This document shows positions 32,988 through 42,196 of a stretch of 64,000 bases of DNA, piece after piece (within the stretch, counting starts at the first letter, position 1; every line of letters starts with the position of its first letter). This DNA comes from Pseudomonas nicosulfuronedens (lineage in GTDB: Bacteria; Pseudomonadota; Gammaproteobacteria; Pseudomonadales; Pseudomonadaceae). Under the pieces are notes generated by a model. That model was not told where the DNA came from. It saw only the letters and a program-made list of their open reading frames with translations, and did no database searches. Position numbers and translations under genes: made by a program. The stretch spans positions 1-64,000 of the forward strand of contig NZ_SWDV01000033.1 of assembly GCF_005877905.1 (NCBI RefSeq), given 5' to 3'.

Positions 32988-33192
32988 TGTTCAATTCACA
33001 GCTTCGAGGTTGATTGCGTGGTGCAAGGTTATTCCATACAGCCCTTGGGATCACCTGAATCAGCACAAATCGTCTCTGTTTTCGTCGGCAAATGATGAAT
33101 CCACCGCCGACAAAGGCTCCTGGTAGTAGCGTCCCCGGTGGTCGAGGTCGCTCATTCTGAAGCCGTCGCTGGGGGCGCAGTTCGTCGTTAAA

Positions 33193-33215
33193 TCTAAATT
33201 TAAATTGAATTTAGA
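33193..33215. promoter_or_regulatory. TetR operator upstream of the efflux regulator
   Basis: Palindrome with arms TCTAAATT and AATTTAGA and a 7-base centre, 50 bases before the TetR start (33266). It is the only strongly AT-rich block nearby, so it also overlaps the likely promoter. Binding by the TetR protein at 33266 is expected. Confidence 0.7.
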
Positions 33216-33265
33216 GTTTGCCTGCGTCAGTCTGGTCGACATCGTTCCTGCGCCAAGGAAAACCC

Positions 33266-33931
33266 ATGGCCTCCCGCGAATCCCGTAAAGATGGTGAAGC
33301 GACCCGAATCCGCATCCTCGAAGCCGCCGGCGAACTGCTCGCGACTCTCGGTTTCGCCGAAACCAGCAACAAGGCGGTGGCCGCCAAGGCGGAGGTGGAC
33401 CTGGCCTCGATCAACTACCACTTCGGCAGCCGCAGCGGTCTTTACCAGGCGGTGCTGGGGGAGGCCCGGCGGCGCTTTCTCGATATTGCCGATCTGCAGC
33501 GGATCATCCAGGCCGAGCAACCCGCGCCGGACAAGCTGCTTGCACTGACCGAACTGGTGGTGCGCAAGGCGTCGCGTGGACGAGAGAGCTGGCATTTGCG
33601 AGTGCTCGCCGCCGAAGCCCTGGCGCCCAGCAGCCACGGTCAGGAGGTGCTGCATCCGCAGAAGGCGCTGAAGCTGACGTTGCTCAAGCAGCTGTTCAGC
33701 GAGATCACCGGGATCCCGGCAGACGACCCCACGCTGGTCCCCTGCATCCTCAGCGTGACCGCGCCCTGGGCAATGCTGCTGATCGGCCCCCGCGGCGGGC
33801 ACGGTGCCCTGCGCGACATCCTCGACATGCCCGGTGAAGTGGTCACCGCGCAGCTGTACAGCTTCACCCTGGCGGGCCTGCGGGAGGTAGGTCGTCAGTA
33901 CCAACTGCGGGCTACCGCGGCGGACTGCTGA
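33266..33931 (+). CDS. TetR family regulator (CerR/YbiH-like) of efflux gene
   Basis: 221-aa TetR-type repressor. The HTH lies at about residues 12-60 (RIRILEAAGELLATLGF, then VDLASINYHFGSRSGLYQAV). The C-terminal domain resembles the CerR/YbiH group (VLHPQKALKLTLLKQL). AAGGAAAACCC lies before the ATG at 33266; an earlier in-frame start is not supported. It is 56 bases upstream of a DHA2-type multidrug exporter on the same strand, with a clear palindrome ahead of it: a classic repressor-pump operon, induced by a drug or toxic compound. Confidence 0.87.
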   Translation: MASRESRKDGEATRIRILEAAGELLATLGFAETSNKAVAAKAEVDLASINYHFGSRSGLYQAVLGEARRRFLDIADLQRIIQAEQPAPDKLLALTELVVRKASRGRESWHLRVLAAEALAPSSHGQEVLHPQKALKLTLLKQLFSEITGIPADDPTLVPCILSVTAPWAMLLIGPRGGHGALRDILDMPGEVVTAQLYSFTLAGLREVGRQYQLRATAADC

Positions 33932-33987
33932 GTCCGCACACGGCTGCATTCCCGCGCAACGATGTCCCCTCTCTTCAGGTCAGCCCC

Positions 33988-35514
33988 ATGCAACCGGCTT
34001 CCGATCAAACCCTGGCCAGCCATGCGAGTCCCGCAGCCGACGCCGGGGAGGCACAACCCTCCATTCCCCTGTTGCTGGCGGCTTTGCTGCTGGTGATGTT
34101 CCTCGCGGCGCTGGACCAGACCATCGTGTCCACTGCCTTGCCTACCATCGTCGGCGAACTGGGCAGCCTGCATCTGCTGTCCTGGGTGGTGACCGCCTAC
34201 CTGCTGGCCTCCACCGTCGTGGTGCCGCTGTACGGCAAGTTCGGCGACCTGTATGGCCGCAAGCTGGTGCTGCAGACCGCCATCGTGCTGTTCCTGGTGG
34301 GTTCGGCACTCTGCGGGCTGGCGCAGAACATGACCGAGCTGATTCTCCTGCGCGCGCTTCAGGGACTGGGCGGGGGAGGACTGATGGTGGTGGCGATGGC
34401 GGCGATTGGCGATGTCATTCCGCCGGCCGAGCGTGGCCGCTACCAGGGGCTGTTCGGTGGTGTGTTCGGCCTTGCCACCGTGGTCGGCCCGCTGGTGGGC
34501 GGCTTCCTGGTCGAGCAGCTGTCCTGGCGCTGGATCTTCTACATCAACCTGCCACTGGGGCTGCTCGCCCTGCTGGTGATCGGTAGTGCATTCAAGCCCC
34601 ACGTCGCGCGGGTGAAGCACGTCATCGACTACTTCGGCGCGTTTTTCCTGACCCTGGCGCTGGCCTCGCTGGTGCTGATCACCAGCCTGGGCGGCAGCAC
34701 CCTGAAATGGGCCTCGATCGACATCATGGTCCTGGCGCTCTTCGCTGTCGTCGGGCTGATCGGCTTCGTCCACGAGCAGCGCATCGCCGCCGAACCGATC
34801 ATGCCGCTGCACCTGTTCCGCCATCGAACCTTCGTCCTCGCCGGGCTGATCGGCTTCACCGTCGGTGTTTCGCTGTTCGGCTCGGTGACCTTCCTGCCGC
34901 TCTACATGCAGGTGGTCAAGGATGCCACGCCGACCAGTGCGGGCTTGCAGATGCTGCCGCTGATGGGGGCAATGCTGATCGTCTCGGCAGTCACCGGCAG
35001 GCTGATCAGCCGCTGGGGACGTTACCGGGTATTCCCCATTCTCGGCACGTTGCTGCAGGCCATCGCCCTGGCGCTGCTGAGCCGCCTCGACCTGCAGTCG
35101 TCGATGGTCCAGATGAATCTCTACATGGCCTTGCTGGGCGCGGGGTTGGGCATGGTGATGCAGGTGCTGATCCTGGCGGTGCAGAACAGCGTCGAGTTCC
35201 GCCACATGGGCGTGGCCACTTCCGGCGCGACATTGTTCCGCTCCATTGGCGGTTCCATTGGCGTCTCGGTGTTCGGCGCGCTGTTCTCCCACGAGCTGAT
35301 GAGCCGGCTCGCCGGCAGCTTCCCGGCCAGCGCCGGCTCCCCGGCCAACCTGTCGCCGGCCGCCGTGCATGCCTTGCCGGTGGCGCTGCAGCAGACCTAC
35401 CTGCAGGCCTTTTCCGGGGCGATGCACTGGGTGTTCCTGGTGGCATGCCTGGTCAGCGCCGTGGCTTTCGCACTGTCGTGGCTGTTGCAGGAAGTGCCGC
35501 TGCGCACGGCCTGA
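33988..35514 (+). CDS. MFS multidrug exporter, DHA2 (EmrB/QacA) type
   Basis: 508-aa inner-membrane protein with about 14 transmembrane helices. The first membrane segment carries FLAALDQTIVSTALPTIVG, the hallmark of the DHA2 family. Motif A is GKFGDLYGRKLVLQ near residue 80, and motif C-like GPLVGGFLVEQLSWRWIFYI near 165. It acts as a proton antiporter exporting hydrophobic drugs or toxic metabolites. No membrane-fusion (EmrA) or outer-membrane partner gene is adjacent, so it may work alone at the inner membrane. Expression is probably controlled by the upstream TetR gene. Confidence 0.88.
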   Translation: MQPASDQTLASHASPAADAGEAQPSIPLLLAALLLVMFLAALDQTIVSTALPTIVGELGSLHLLSWVVTAYLLASTVVVPLYGKFGDLYGRKLVLQTAIVLFLVGSALCGLAQNMTELILLRALQGLGGGGLMVVAMAAIGDVIPPAERGRYQGLFGGVFGLATVVGPLVGGFLVEQLSWRWIFYINLPLGLLALLVIGSAFKPHVARVKHVIDYFGAFFLTLALASLVLITSLGGSTLKWASIDIMVLALFAVVGLIGFVHEQRIAAEPIMPLHLFRHRTFVLAGLIGFTVGVSLFGSVTFLPLYMQVVKDATPTSAGLQMLPLMGAMLIVSAVTGRLISRWGRYRVFPILGTLLQAIALALLSRLDLQSSMVQMNLYMALLGAGLGMVMQVLILAVQNSVEFRHMGVATSGATLFRSIGGSIGVSVFGALFSHELMSRLAGSFPASAGSPANLSPAAVHALPVALQQTYLQAFSGAMHWVFLVACLVSAVAFALSWLLQEVPLRTA

Positions 35515-35538
35515 CTCTGCCCGCAAGGGGCGGCGCTG

Positions 35539-35970
35539 CTACTGGCCTGGAGTCAGGCGAAGGGCGGCGCGTTGTCGCCGCAGGTAGACGACGGCCAGGG
35601 CGTAGGGGGCCACTGCAGGAAGTGCGCAGACCAGGAACGGAAGCCTGAGGGAGTTCAGCGCCGGGACGAGACTCAAAGCCATGCTCTGCATGATGAAGGG
35701 GAGCGTACCGAGGATGCCGCAGGCGACGGTCCCGGAGACGGCGCTGATGGCATAACACAGAAGAACCAGCCACTGCCCTGTGTTGCCTTTCTCGGCGGGC
35801 TTCAACAGCAGCAGTGCGTAGGCGAACGAAATCAGCGAAAGGCCCACGAGCAACACCGTTAAGGGCAGGCTGTTGGGGTAATGCTTGACCCCGTTCAGCA
35901 GATTGAACGCACCCGACAGTGCGCTGATGACGGACACCGCAAACATGATCAGGAGATTGACGCTACGCAT
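35539..35970 (-). CDS. Hypothetical four-helix membrane protein
   Basis: 143-aa protein with four hydrophobic segments (LLIMFAVSVISALSGAFNLL, LTVLLVGLSLISFAYALLLL, LVLLCYAISAVSGTVACGIL, and a last one near AVAPYALAVVYL), probably inner membrane. AAGGAAG gives a good start at 35970. No recognised domain. It converges with the efflux gene, leaving 24 bases between stops. Its job is unknown. Confidence 0.6.
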   Translation of the reverse strand: MRSVNLLIMFAVSVISALSGAFNLLNGVKHYPNSLPLTVLLVGLSLISFAYALLLLKPAEKGNTGQWLVLLCYAISAVSGTVACGILGTLPFIMQSMALSLVPALNSLRLPFLVCALPAVAPYALAVVYLRRQRAALRLTPGQ

Positions 35971-36346
35971 GACGCTTCCTTGTGTTTGGCGATAAGCGTG
36001 GGCAACGAACGGGCTGTGCCGGGGGGCGGGCAGGGTATTGCTTCAGTTCCTTGAGCAACCCTTCCAGCGCGGGCCTGTTGACCATCCAGGGGTTCGGCTG
36101 GGTTGTGCGAAGCTTACGATGTCAGTGGGCAGCATTGCCATGGGGTGGCCAACGCGGGTCCGCTGCGTACAAGGGGCCGTTCCTGGCCGTCCGCCACCTT
36201 GCGAAAGTGCATAGCGACATTGCCCGGGCGCCAATAGCCTTGGTGCCGGCGCTGACATATAGTCGCGCCCCCCAGCGAAGCCGCCAGTGCCCTTCGGGCC
36301 TGTTTCCGGCGACGCGACCACTCAAGGCGCGAGGAGCACGCCAGCC
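35971..36346. other. Intergenic interval, no gene seen
   Basis: 376 bases between the divergent small membrane protein gene (35970) and the cation transporter gene (36347). No open frame with ribosome-binding site and protein-like sequence is present. Promoters for both genes must lie here, but I see no clear consensus hexamers. Confidence 0.4.
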
Positions 36347-37273
36347 ATGAAAACAGAACAGGGCATCCTGCGGCTTTCCATCATCGTGACCGTGCTGTTG
36401 GCCGGTTTCGGGATTATCGTCGGCCTGCTTTCGGGATCCTTCTCCATCGTCTTCGACGGCGTCTATTCCCTGGCCGATGCCAGCATGAGCGGCCTGGCGC
36501 TGATGGTGGCCACTCTGATCCGCCGCCATACCACCGAGGGCGACGCCAGCCGGCGTCTGGCCGAGCGCTTCAACATGGGCTTCTGGCACCTGGAACCCAT
36601 GGTGCTGGCACTCAACGGCACGCTGCTCTCGGGCGTTACGCTGTATGCACTGATCAACGCCATCGGCCGGCTGCTCACCGGCGGTCACGCGCTGGAATTC
36701 GGCTTCGCCATTCTCTATGCGGCGGTCGCCACGCTGGTCTGTTTCGCCCTGGCGGTGGTGCAGTTCCGCGCGAACAAGCGCATCGGTTCGGACTTCGTTG
36801 CCCTCGATGCGAAATCCTGGGTGATGTCCGGCAGCATTTCCCTGGCCTTGCTGATCGCCTTCCTGGTGGGTGATGTGGCTACCGTGAGCGGCTACGCGCA
36901 CATCGGCCCCTATGTCGACCCTGCGGTGCTGGCGCTGATCTGCCTGGTTATCCTGCCGATTCCCTTCCTGACCATTCGCCAGGCCTTCAAGGACATCCTC
37001 CTGGTCACGCCGCCCGAGTTGAAGGAGCACGTCGACGAAGTCGCCACAGCCGCTGTGGTTCAGCACGGGTTCCTGGCCTACCAGGCCTACGTCGCCAAGG
37101 TCGGGCGGGCGCAGCAGATCGAGCTGTACTTCATCGTTCCGCCGAACTGGCCGGCGCAGACCCTGGCCGAGTGGGACAGGCTGCGCGACGAGATCGGCGA
37201 GGCCATCGGCGGCGAAGGTCCCAACCGCTGGTTGACCATCGCTTTCACCACCGATCCGCTCTGGACCCGCTGA
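36347..37273 (+). CDS. CDF-like cation transporter with non-standard metal site
   Basis: 308-aa inner-membrane protein with six hydrophobic segments and a C-terminal cytoplasmic domain (about 205-300). Helix 2 keeps an Asp pair resembling the cation diffusion facilitator motif (VFDGVYSLADASMS). Helix 5 (FVALDAKSWVMSGSISLAL), however, lacks the HxxxD of Zn-exporting members. Substrate and direction are therefore uncertain. I chose the ATG at 36347, with GAGGAG 11 bases upstream; the frame extends to 36287 without a site. It converges with an AraC gene at 37314; a weak GCCCTG-CAGGGC stem (37283-37299) lies between. Confidence 0.75.
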   Translation: MKTEQGILRLSIIVTVLLAGFGIIVGLLSGSFSIVFDGVYSLADASMSGLALMVATLIRRHTTEGDASRRLAERFNMGFWHLEPMVLALNGTLLSGVTLYALINAIGRLLTGGHALEFGFAILYAAVATLVCFALAVVQFRANKRIGSDFVALDAKSWVMSGSISLALLIAFLVGDVATVSGYAHIGPYVDPAVLALICLVILPIPFLTIRQAFKDILLVTPPELKEHVDEVATAAVVQHGFLAYQAYVAKVGRAQQIELYFIVPPNWPAQTLAEWDRLRDEIGEAIGGEGPNRWLTIAFTTDPLWTR

Positions 37274-37313
37274 GTCGCTCACGCCCTGTCGAGCAGGGCA
37301 GGGCGGGTCCCGC

Positions 37314-38354
37314 TCATCCTCTGCGCCTTTGCGCTTCGCGCCAGGCGCCCGGGCCGCTGCCGTACCAGCGGCCGAAGGCCCGGGAGAAACTCTGCAGATC
37401 CCCATAGCCGAGCCGGTCGGTGATCTGCGCGAGCGACAGTACCGGGTCGTCCAGCAGGTCGAGCGCCTTGTAGCGACGCTGCTCGTCGAGCAGCTCGCTG
37501 TAGCGCCAGCCGTGGCTGAGCAGCCGCCGTGCGGCGGTGCGCTCGGTCAGGTGACGGGTCTTGCAGAAGGACTGGAAGCTCGCGCCCTCCGCCAGGGTGC
37601 CAGCGATATGGTCGGCGGCTTCGTCCAGCAGGGTTCGCTGGGTCTGCCCGCGCGCCTGCTCGACGATGCCGACCAGGGTCGCCTCCAGCTCGGGATTGGC
37701 TGGAGACAGCGGCTGGAGGAACAGCGCCGGTTGCAGCTGCAGCACCATCTCGGACACATCGCTGCACCAGTGCAGAGGCGCGCGCAGGGTTTGCTCATAG
37801 AGTTCGGCGTTCGCTGGAGCGTGACCGGGCAACTGGATGCCGAGCAGCGGGTCCTGGGCAATGCCGCTGGCCAGCAGCTTGCGGCGCAGCAGACTGCAGA
37901 TGCCGACCAGGGTGTACTCGCGGCTCTGCCGGCCGGACAGCAGCGCGCCGCATTCGGAGAGAACCAGGGCGACGCTGTCGTCCTCGATGCGCAGTTCGAT
38001 GTACAGCGAGCCGTTGAAGTAGGGGAAGTACCGGGCGAAGTAGGTGCAGGCCGCTTCCAGGGTCGGCGCCACATCGAACAGGTAGGTCAGGCCGTTGGTC
38101 AGGGTCGACACGAAGCGCTTGCCTGCCAGCAGGCCGATGGCGGCTTCGCCGCTGGCCCGCTCGGCGAGGTCCCAGAAGCGCCGGGAGAGAAACAGCGGCA
38201 CGCGCACCAGCGGCGTGCGCAGCTCCAGCAGCGTCCGGCGCATGCAGGCCTCCAGCTCCGTGGCAGCAATCCCGCGGGCGAGCAGCTCTTCCATGGCTGG
38301 CAGTAGCGTCGGCGCGTAGAAGGCGTTGGACGGATGGGCGGAAGCTGGGCTCAT
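37314..38354 (-). CDS. AraC family regulator
   Basis: 346-aa long-type AraC regulator. The N-terminal ~200 residues are the effector domain (AAIGLLAGKRFVSTLTNGL, then YFARYFPYFNGSLYIELRIE). The C-terminal HTH pair (RTAARRLLSHGWRYSELLDE, then LAQITDRLGYGDLQSFSRAF) covers about 245-340. It lies 36 bases after the LysR gene (38391-39332) on the same strand, so the two are likely co-transcribed. With the plus-strand HTH gene at 39426 it makes a three-regulator stack beside the DUF1302-DUF1329-DUF1254 cassette. No strong ribosome-binding site precedes the ATG. Confidence 0.85.
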   Translation of the reverse strand: MSPASAHPSNAFYAPTLLPAMEELLARGIAATELEACMRRTLLELRTPLVRVPLFLSRRFWDLAERASGEAAIGLLAGKRFVSTLTNGLTYLFDVAPTLEAACTYFARYFPYFNGSLYIELRIEDDSVALVLSECGALLSGRQSREYTLVGICSLLRRKLLASGIAQDPLLGIQLPGHAPANAELYEQTLRAPLHWCSDVSEMVLQLQPALFLQPLSPANPELEATLVGIVEQARGQTQRTLLDEAADHIAGTLAEGASFQSFCKTRHLTERTAARRLLSHGWRYSELLDEQRRYKALDLLDDPVLSLAQITDRLGYGDLQSFSRAFGRWYGSGPGAWREAQRRRG

Positions 38355-38390
38355 TGCGTGAGAGGGCTCGGTGGGGCGGGCGGGACGACC

Positions 38391-39332
38391 TTACGCATTG
38401 CGCCTGGCACCGACAAGCCCGCGCGGCAGGCGCTCGTCGGCGGCGAAGATTGCCTCGATCATCGCCTGTGCTGCCGGCGACAGGCCGAAGCCGGCGCGGC
38501 TGACGATGCCGTAGTGCAGGCGCAGTTCGGGGCGATCCTGGGGGATGTCGGTGATCTGCAGCAGGGCCACTTCGCCATGCTGCACCGGGTCGTGCAGCGC
38601 CTCCACGGCGGCCAGGCCGACCGCATCGGAGCGTGCGACGATGTGCAGGATCGCGGCGAACTGCGCACATTCGATGTTCATGTGGAAGTCACGTTCGCCG
38701 ATCACCTCGGCCAGCACCTTGCGCAGCGGAGGCGGAATGCGGGTGCCGACGCGCGGGTAGTCGAGCAGGTCGGCCAGCTTCAGGTGCTCCGCGCCGGCCA
38801 GCGGATGGCCGGCGCGGCAGAAGAAGCGGCCGGGGCGGAATTCCATCCAGCGCACCTGGTAATCGGGATCGTTGGCAAACTCGCGGGCATCACCGACGAA
38901 GAATTCTACCTGTTCTTCCCTGAGCAGCTGCGCCATCTGTTCCCAGTCGCCCATCAGGAAGCCGACATCGATCGCCGGGTGAGCGCGGATGAAATCGGCC
39001 ATGGCCTCGGGCACCAGCAGTTGCGCGGGATAAGGGCCGCAGCCGAAGCGCAGCTCGCCGGCATCGAGGCCGTTGTACTGCTGCAGTTCGTTGCGTAGCG
39101 AACGGGTACCGGCCAGCAGGCGCCGCGCGTGCTGCAGCACCAGCTCGCCCTGGCCGGTCAGGCGGAAGTCGCGGCTCTGGCGGTCCACCAGCAGGCAGTC
39201 GAGGTCGCGCTCCAGGGACTGGATGCTGCGGCTCAGTGCCGACTGGCTTAGGCCAATGGCGTCGGCAGCGCGCTGGTAGTTCTGGAAGTCGGCGAGGGCG
39301 GCCAGGTGGCGGAGCTGTCTGAGTTCCATCAT
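38391..39332 (-). CDS. LysR family transcriptional regulator
   Basis: 313-aa LysR-type regulator. The HTH lies in residues 1-60 (LRQLRHLAALADFQNYQRA, then IGLSQSALSRSIQSLE), and the effector domain from about 90 on has FGCGPYPAQLLVPEAMADF. AGGA precedes the start; ATG ATG at 39332/39329 gives two equivalent starts. It is divergent from the HTH gene at 39426, 93 bases apart; a short palindrome ATGCG-N5-CGCAT overlaps its start codon (39331-39345). It is likely to act on one of the neighbouring divergent promoters. Confidence 0.88.
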   Translation of the reverse strand: MMELRQLRHLAALADFQNYQRAADAIGLSQSALSRSIQSLERDLDCLLVDRQSRDFRLTGQGELVLQHARRLLAGTRSLRNELQQYNGLDAGELRFGCGPYPAQLLVPEAMADFIRAHPAIDVGFLMGDWEQMAQLLREEQVEFFVGDAREFANDPDYQVRWMEFRPGRFFCRAGHPLAGAEHLKLADLLDYPRVGTRIPPPLRKVLAEVIGERDFHMNIECAQFAAILHIVARSDAVGLAAVEALHDPVQHGEVALLQITDIPQDRPELRLHYGIVSRAGFGLSPAAQAMIEAIFAADERLPRGLVGARRNA

Positions 39333-39425
39333 GCGTCCTGCGCATAAAAGAGTTGAGTCGAATGAATTTGATGGATAGCAGAGTCAGCTGGTCTAGTAAA
39401 CCGCCTGCCGAACCGGACCTATCCC

Positions 39426-40271
39426 ATGTCACCCTTGCTGTTCGCCTCCAGCGCCTTCGCCAGCACCATCCTCCTGCATGCCGCCCGCCTGGGGTTGTGC
39501 GCGGCGGAATTGCGCCTGCGCGCAGGGATTGCGGAGGCACAGCTGGCGGATCATCGCGCGCACATCCCGGCAGACCAGGTGGAGTGCCTGTGGAGCGAGT
39601 GCGAGCGCGCCAGCGGCAATCCGCAGTTCGGTTGCGAGCTGCTCAACAGCATGGCCACCCATTGCCTGCAGGGCCTGAACATCCTGCTGGATTCCGCCCC
39701 GGACCTGGGCACCAGCCTTGCCGCCTTCTGCCAGTACCTGCCCACGGTGACCAACTGCGTGCAATCGCGCCTGGAAGAAGAGGGCGAAGTCACCCGCCTG
39801 ACCCTTGAACTGGTGCGTGACGACCTGCACCACTTCGGCCTGGATGCCGCGGTGCTGACCCTGATCCGCAACATTGCCCGGCGTGTCGGGCTGCCGGCGG
39901 CGCAGGTGTGCCGGGAGGCCGGCGTCGCTGCGCAACAGCGCTGCACGTCGACGCTCGTCGAGTGGGGCGTGCCCTGGCGGGTGGCGCCTTCGCCGTTCCT
40001 GCTGCTGCCCACGGCGCTGCTGGCCACGCCGCTGGTGGGCGCCAATGAGTTCCTCTACCAGAGCCTGCGGCGCCAATGGGGTGATACACGCAAGGACGGG
40101 GAGGGCGACGGCCTGAGTCTGGCGCGCATCTGGTTGCGTTCTTCCGACCAGCCCATCGAGCGTATCGCCGAGCGCATCGGCTACCGGCAGAGCGGCAACT
40201 TCATCCGCGCCTTTCGCAAGCGCTTCGGTGTTACGCCCAAGCAGTTCCGCCTCGGCCAATACCCGGCATGA
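39426..40271 (+). CDS. AraC-type regulator upstream of the DUF1302 cassette
   Basis: 281-aa protein. The C-terminal ~75 residues form an AraC-type HTH pair, with a clear second motif (IERIAERIGYRQSGNFIRAF, then KRFGVTPKQF). The N-terminal part (AELRLRAGIAEAQLADHRA, then NPQFGCELLNSMATHCLQG) resembles the long AraC effector domain, shortened. The ATG at 39426 has no strong site. It is 84 bases ahead of the DUF1302 gene (40356) and in the same direction, the best position for its activator. Confidence 0.8.
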   Translation: MSPLLFASSAFASTILLHAARLGLCAAELRLRAGIAEAQLADHRAHIPADQVECLWSECERASGNPQFGCELLNSMATHCLQGLNILLDSAPDLGTSLAAFCQYLPTVTNCVQSRLEEEGEVTRLTLELVRDDLHHFGLDAAVLTLIRNIARRVGLPAAQVCREAGVAAQQRCTSTLVEWGVPWRVAPSPFLLLPTALLATPLVGANEFLYQSLRRQWGDTRKDGEGDGLSLARIWLRSSDQPIERIAERIGYRQSGNFIRAFRKRFGVTPKQFRLGQYPA

Positions 40272-40355
40272 TCGAATTTTGTCGGTCCCGGCTTGTGGCT
40301 GCCGCGTCCGCTCCCTTCATGGTGGGCCGGCGGTACCCATCCTCCGGAGCCCATA

Positions 40356-42185
40356 ATGACAAGAATCCATCCGGCCCCTGTCCCCCTCGCTTTCGTGGGG
40401 CAGCGCCAGCACTGCATCTGCCGACCTCTTCTGCTGGCCCTCGCCGTCAGTAGCGCCTCTGGTGCGAAGGCCACGACCTTCGAACTGAACGACGACTGGA
40501 GCCTGTCCACCAAGACCACTCTCAGTCTTGGAGCCAGTTGGTCGGCGCAGGACCCCGATCGCCACCTGATGACCCACGCCAACGCGGTGCAGGCGCAGCA
40601 CATCGACAATGCCGACGGCACCAGTGTGAGCGCCGACGACAATCGCCTGAACTTCAAGAAGGGCGACCCCATCTCGCAGATGTTCAAGGGCCTCACGGAC
40701 TTCAGCCTGGAGGGCGACGGGCAGGGCGCCTTCATCCGCTTCAAGTACTGGTACGACCATGCCTACGAGACCGGCGACGGCCGCTTCAAGGACTTCGACG
40801 ACAGCGGCTGGCCGACCCTGGCGCGTTTTCATGGCTTCGACACCCTCGACGCCTACGTATGGAAGGACTTCGACGTCGCCGAACATCCGCTGAACCTCAA
40901 GCTCGGCAAGCAGGTGCTGTCCTGGGGCGAGGCTGTGCTGATCCAGAACGGTATCAATGTGATCAACCCGCTGGACTACAGCGCCTTCAACAAGCCGGGC
41001 GTGGACATCAAGGAAGGCCAGCTGCCGGTGGAGATGCTCTCGTTCAACCTCGGGCTGAGCGACAAGGTGAACCTGGAAGGCTTCTACCAGTACAACTGGC
41101 GGCCCAGCGTGCTGGACGGTTGCGGCACCTTCTTCGCCACCAGCGACGCCATCCAGCCCGGTTGTGGTCCGCTCTACCTGAGCCAGGTGCAGACTGACGC
41201 GCAGATGCAGGCAGGCGGCCTGTACGCCGCCCACGGCGATGACCAGGACCCGTCCGACCAGGGCCAGTGGGGCGTCGCCCTGCGCACCCTGATCAGCTCG
41301 CTGAACGATGCCGAGGCGGCGTTCTACTACGTGAATTACCACGCGCGACTGCCTTACCTGCAGCTCACCGCGCGCGACAACAGCAAGCCCGGGAACTTCC
41401 CCATCGGACGCGTACAGGGCCCCGTGTATGCCGCCGCGTTCCCGGAGAACATTCACCTCTACGGCCTGAGCATCAACGGCGCTCTGCCCGGCTGGGGCAC
41501 CTCGCTGGCGGCGGAGCTGAGTTACCGGCCGAACATGCCGGTGGCGCTCAACGGCCCGGACATGAACGTGGCGATGATCACCGGCCCCGGCGGCAGTTCG
41601 TCGATCACCGACGTGCCGGCCAACGCCTCCACCACCGGCCAGACGCTGGACGGCTGGGAGCGCAAGCCGGTGTGGCAGATGACTGCCTCGGCCACCCAGA
41701 TCATCGACAACGTGCTCGGCGCCACCCGCCTGACCCTGCTCGGCGAAGCCGGCGTGGTGCACGTGGGCGATGTCGGCGACGAGCGCCTGGGGCGCAACTC
41801 CGCCTTCGGCCGCAGCGCGCCGCTCAATGGCACGAAGTGCAACACCGTGGCCAGTGGCGTGACCAACCGCTACTGCACCGACGACGGCTTCACCACGCCC
41901 TGGTCCTGGGGCTACCGCCTGCGCGCCGGCCTGGAATACAGCGACGTGCTGCCGGGGGTGAACATGCTGCCCAGCCTGAACTTCCGTCACGACGTGGAGG
42001 GTTACTCCTACGATCCGGGCGGCCCGTTCCAGGAAGGGCAGATGGCCGCCGGCCTGTCACTGGCCTTCAACTACCTGAACGATTACAGCCTGGAGTTCGG
42101 CTACAACAGCTTCTTCGGCAACAACAAGTACAGCACGCTCGACGACCGCGACTTCTACAGCGTCAGCGCCAAGGTCGACTTCTGA
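40356..42185 (+). CDS. DUF1302 outer-membrane-like protein 2
   Basis: 609-aa exported protein with a longer N-terminal region than its paralogs (signal segment CICRPLLLALAVSSASGAKA near 22-41). The body has LSLGASWSAQDPDRHLM, LNFKKGDPISQMFKGLTDF, FKYWYDHAYETGDGRF and VLSWGEAVLIQNGINVINP, and ends KVDF with the C-terminal Phe. CCGGAG precedes the ATG at 40356. It is 11 bases from DUF1329 (42197), the first gene of a four-gene exported cassette. It differs clearly from the other two DUF1302 proteins here, so different cargo is likely. Confidence 0.82.
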   Translation: MTRIHPAPVPLAFVGQRQHCICRPLLLALAVSSASGAKATTFELNDDWSLSTKTTLSLGASWSAQDPDRHLMTHANAVQAQHIDNADGTSVSADDNRLNFKKGDPISQMFKGLTDFSLEGDGQGAFIRFKYWYDHAYETGDGRFKDFDDSGWPTLARFHGFDTLDAYVWKDFDVAEHPLNLKLGKQVLSWGEAVLIQNGINVINPLDYSAFNKPGVDIKEGQLPVEMLSFNLGLSDKVNLEGFYQYNWRPSVLDGCGTFFATSDAIQPGCGPLYLSQVQTDAQMQAGGLYAAHGDDQDPSDQGQWGVALRTLISSLNDAEAAFYYVNYHARLPYLQLTARDNSKPGNFPIGRVQGPVYAAAFPENIHLYGLSINGALPGWGTSLAAELSYRPNMPVALNGPDMNVAMITGPGGSSSITDVPANASTTGQTLDGWERKPVWQMTASATQIIDNVLGATRLTLLGEAGVVHVGDVGDERLGRNSAFGRSAPLNGTKCNTVASGVTNRYCTDDGFTTPWSWGYRLRAGLEYSDVLPGVNMLPSLNFRHDVEGYSYDPGGPFQEGQMAAGLSLAFNYLNDYSLEFGYNSFFGNNKYSTLDDRDFYSVSAKVDF

Positions 42186-42196
42186 GGAACCGCCCC

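Noticed and set aside
33895..35526. 543-codon minus-strand frame rich in Gln/His/Glu
   Set aside because: Shadow of the DHA2 exporter gene; low-complexity product, no ribosome-binding site.
35982..36350. Small protein in the gap before the cation transporter
   Set aside because: No ribosome-binding site, Arg/Pro/Ser-rich random-like product, overlaps the promoter area.
40317..41990. 557-codon minus-strand frame
   Set aside because: Antisense to the second DUF1302 gene; composition rich in Val/His/Arg/Gly without motifs or a start site.
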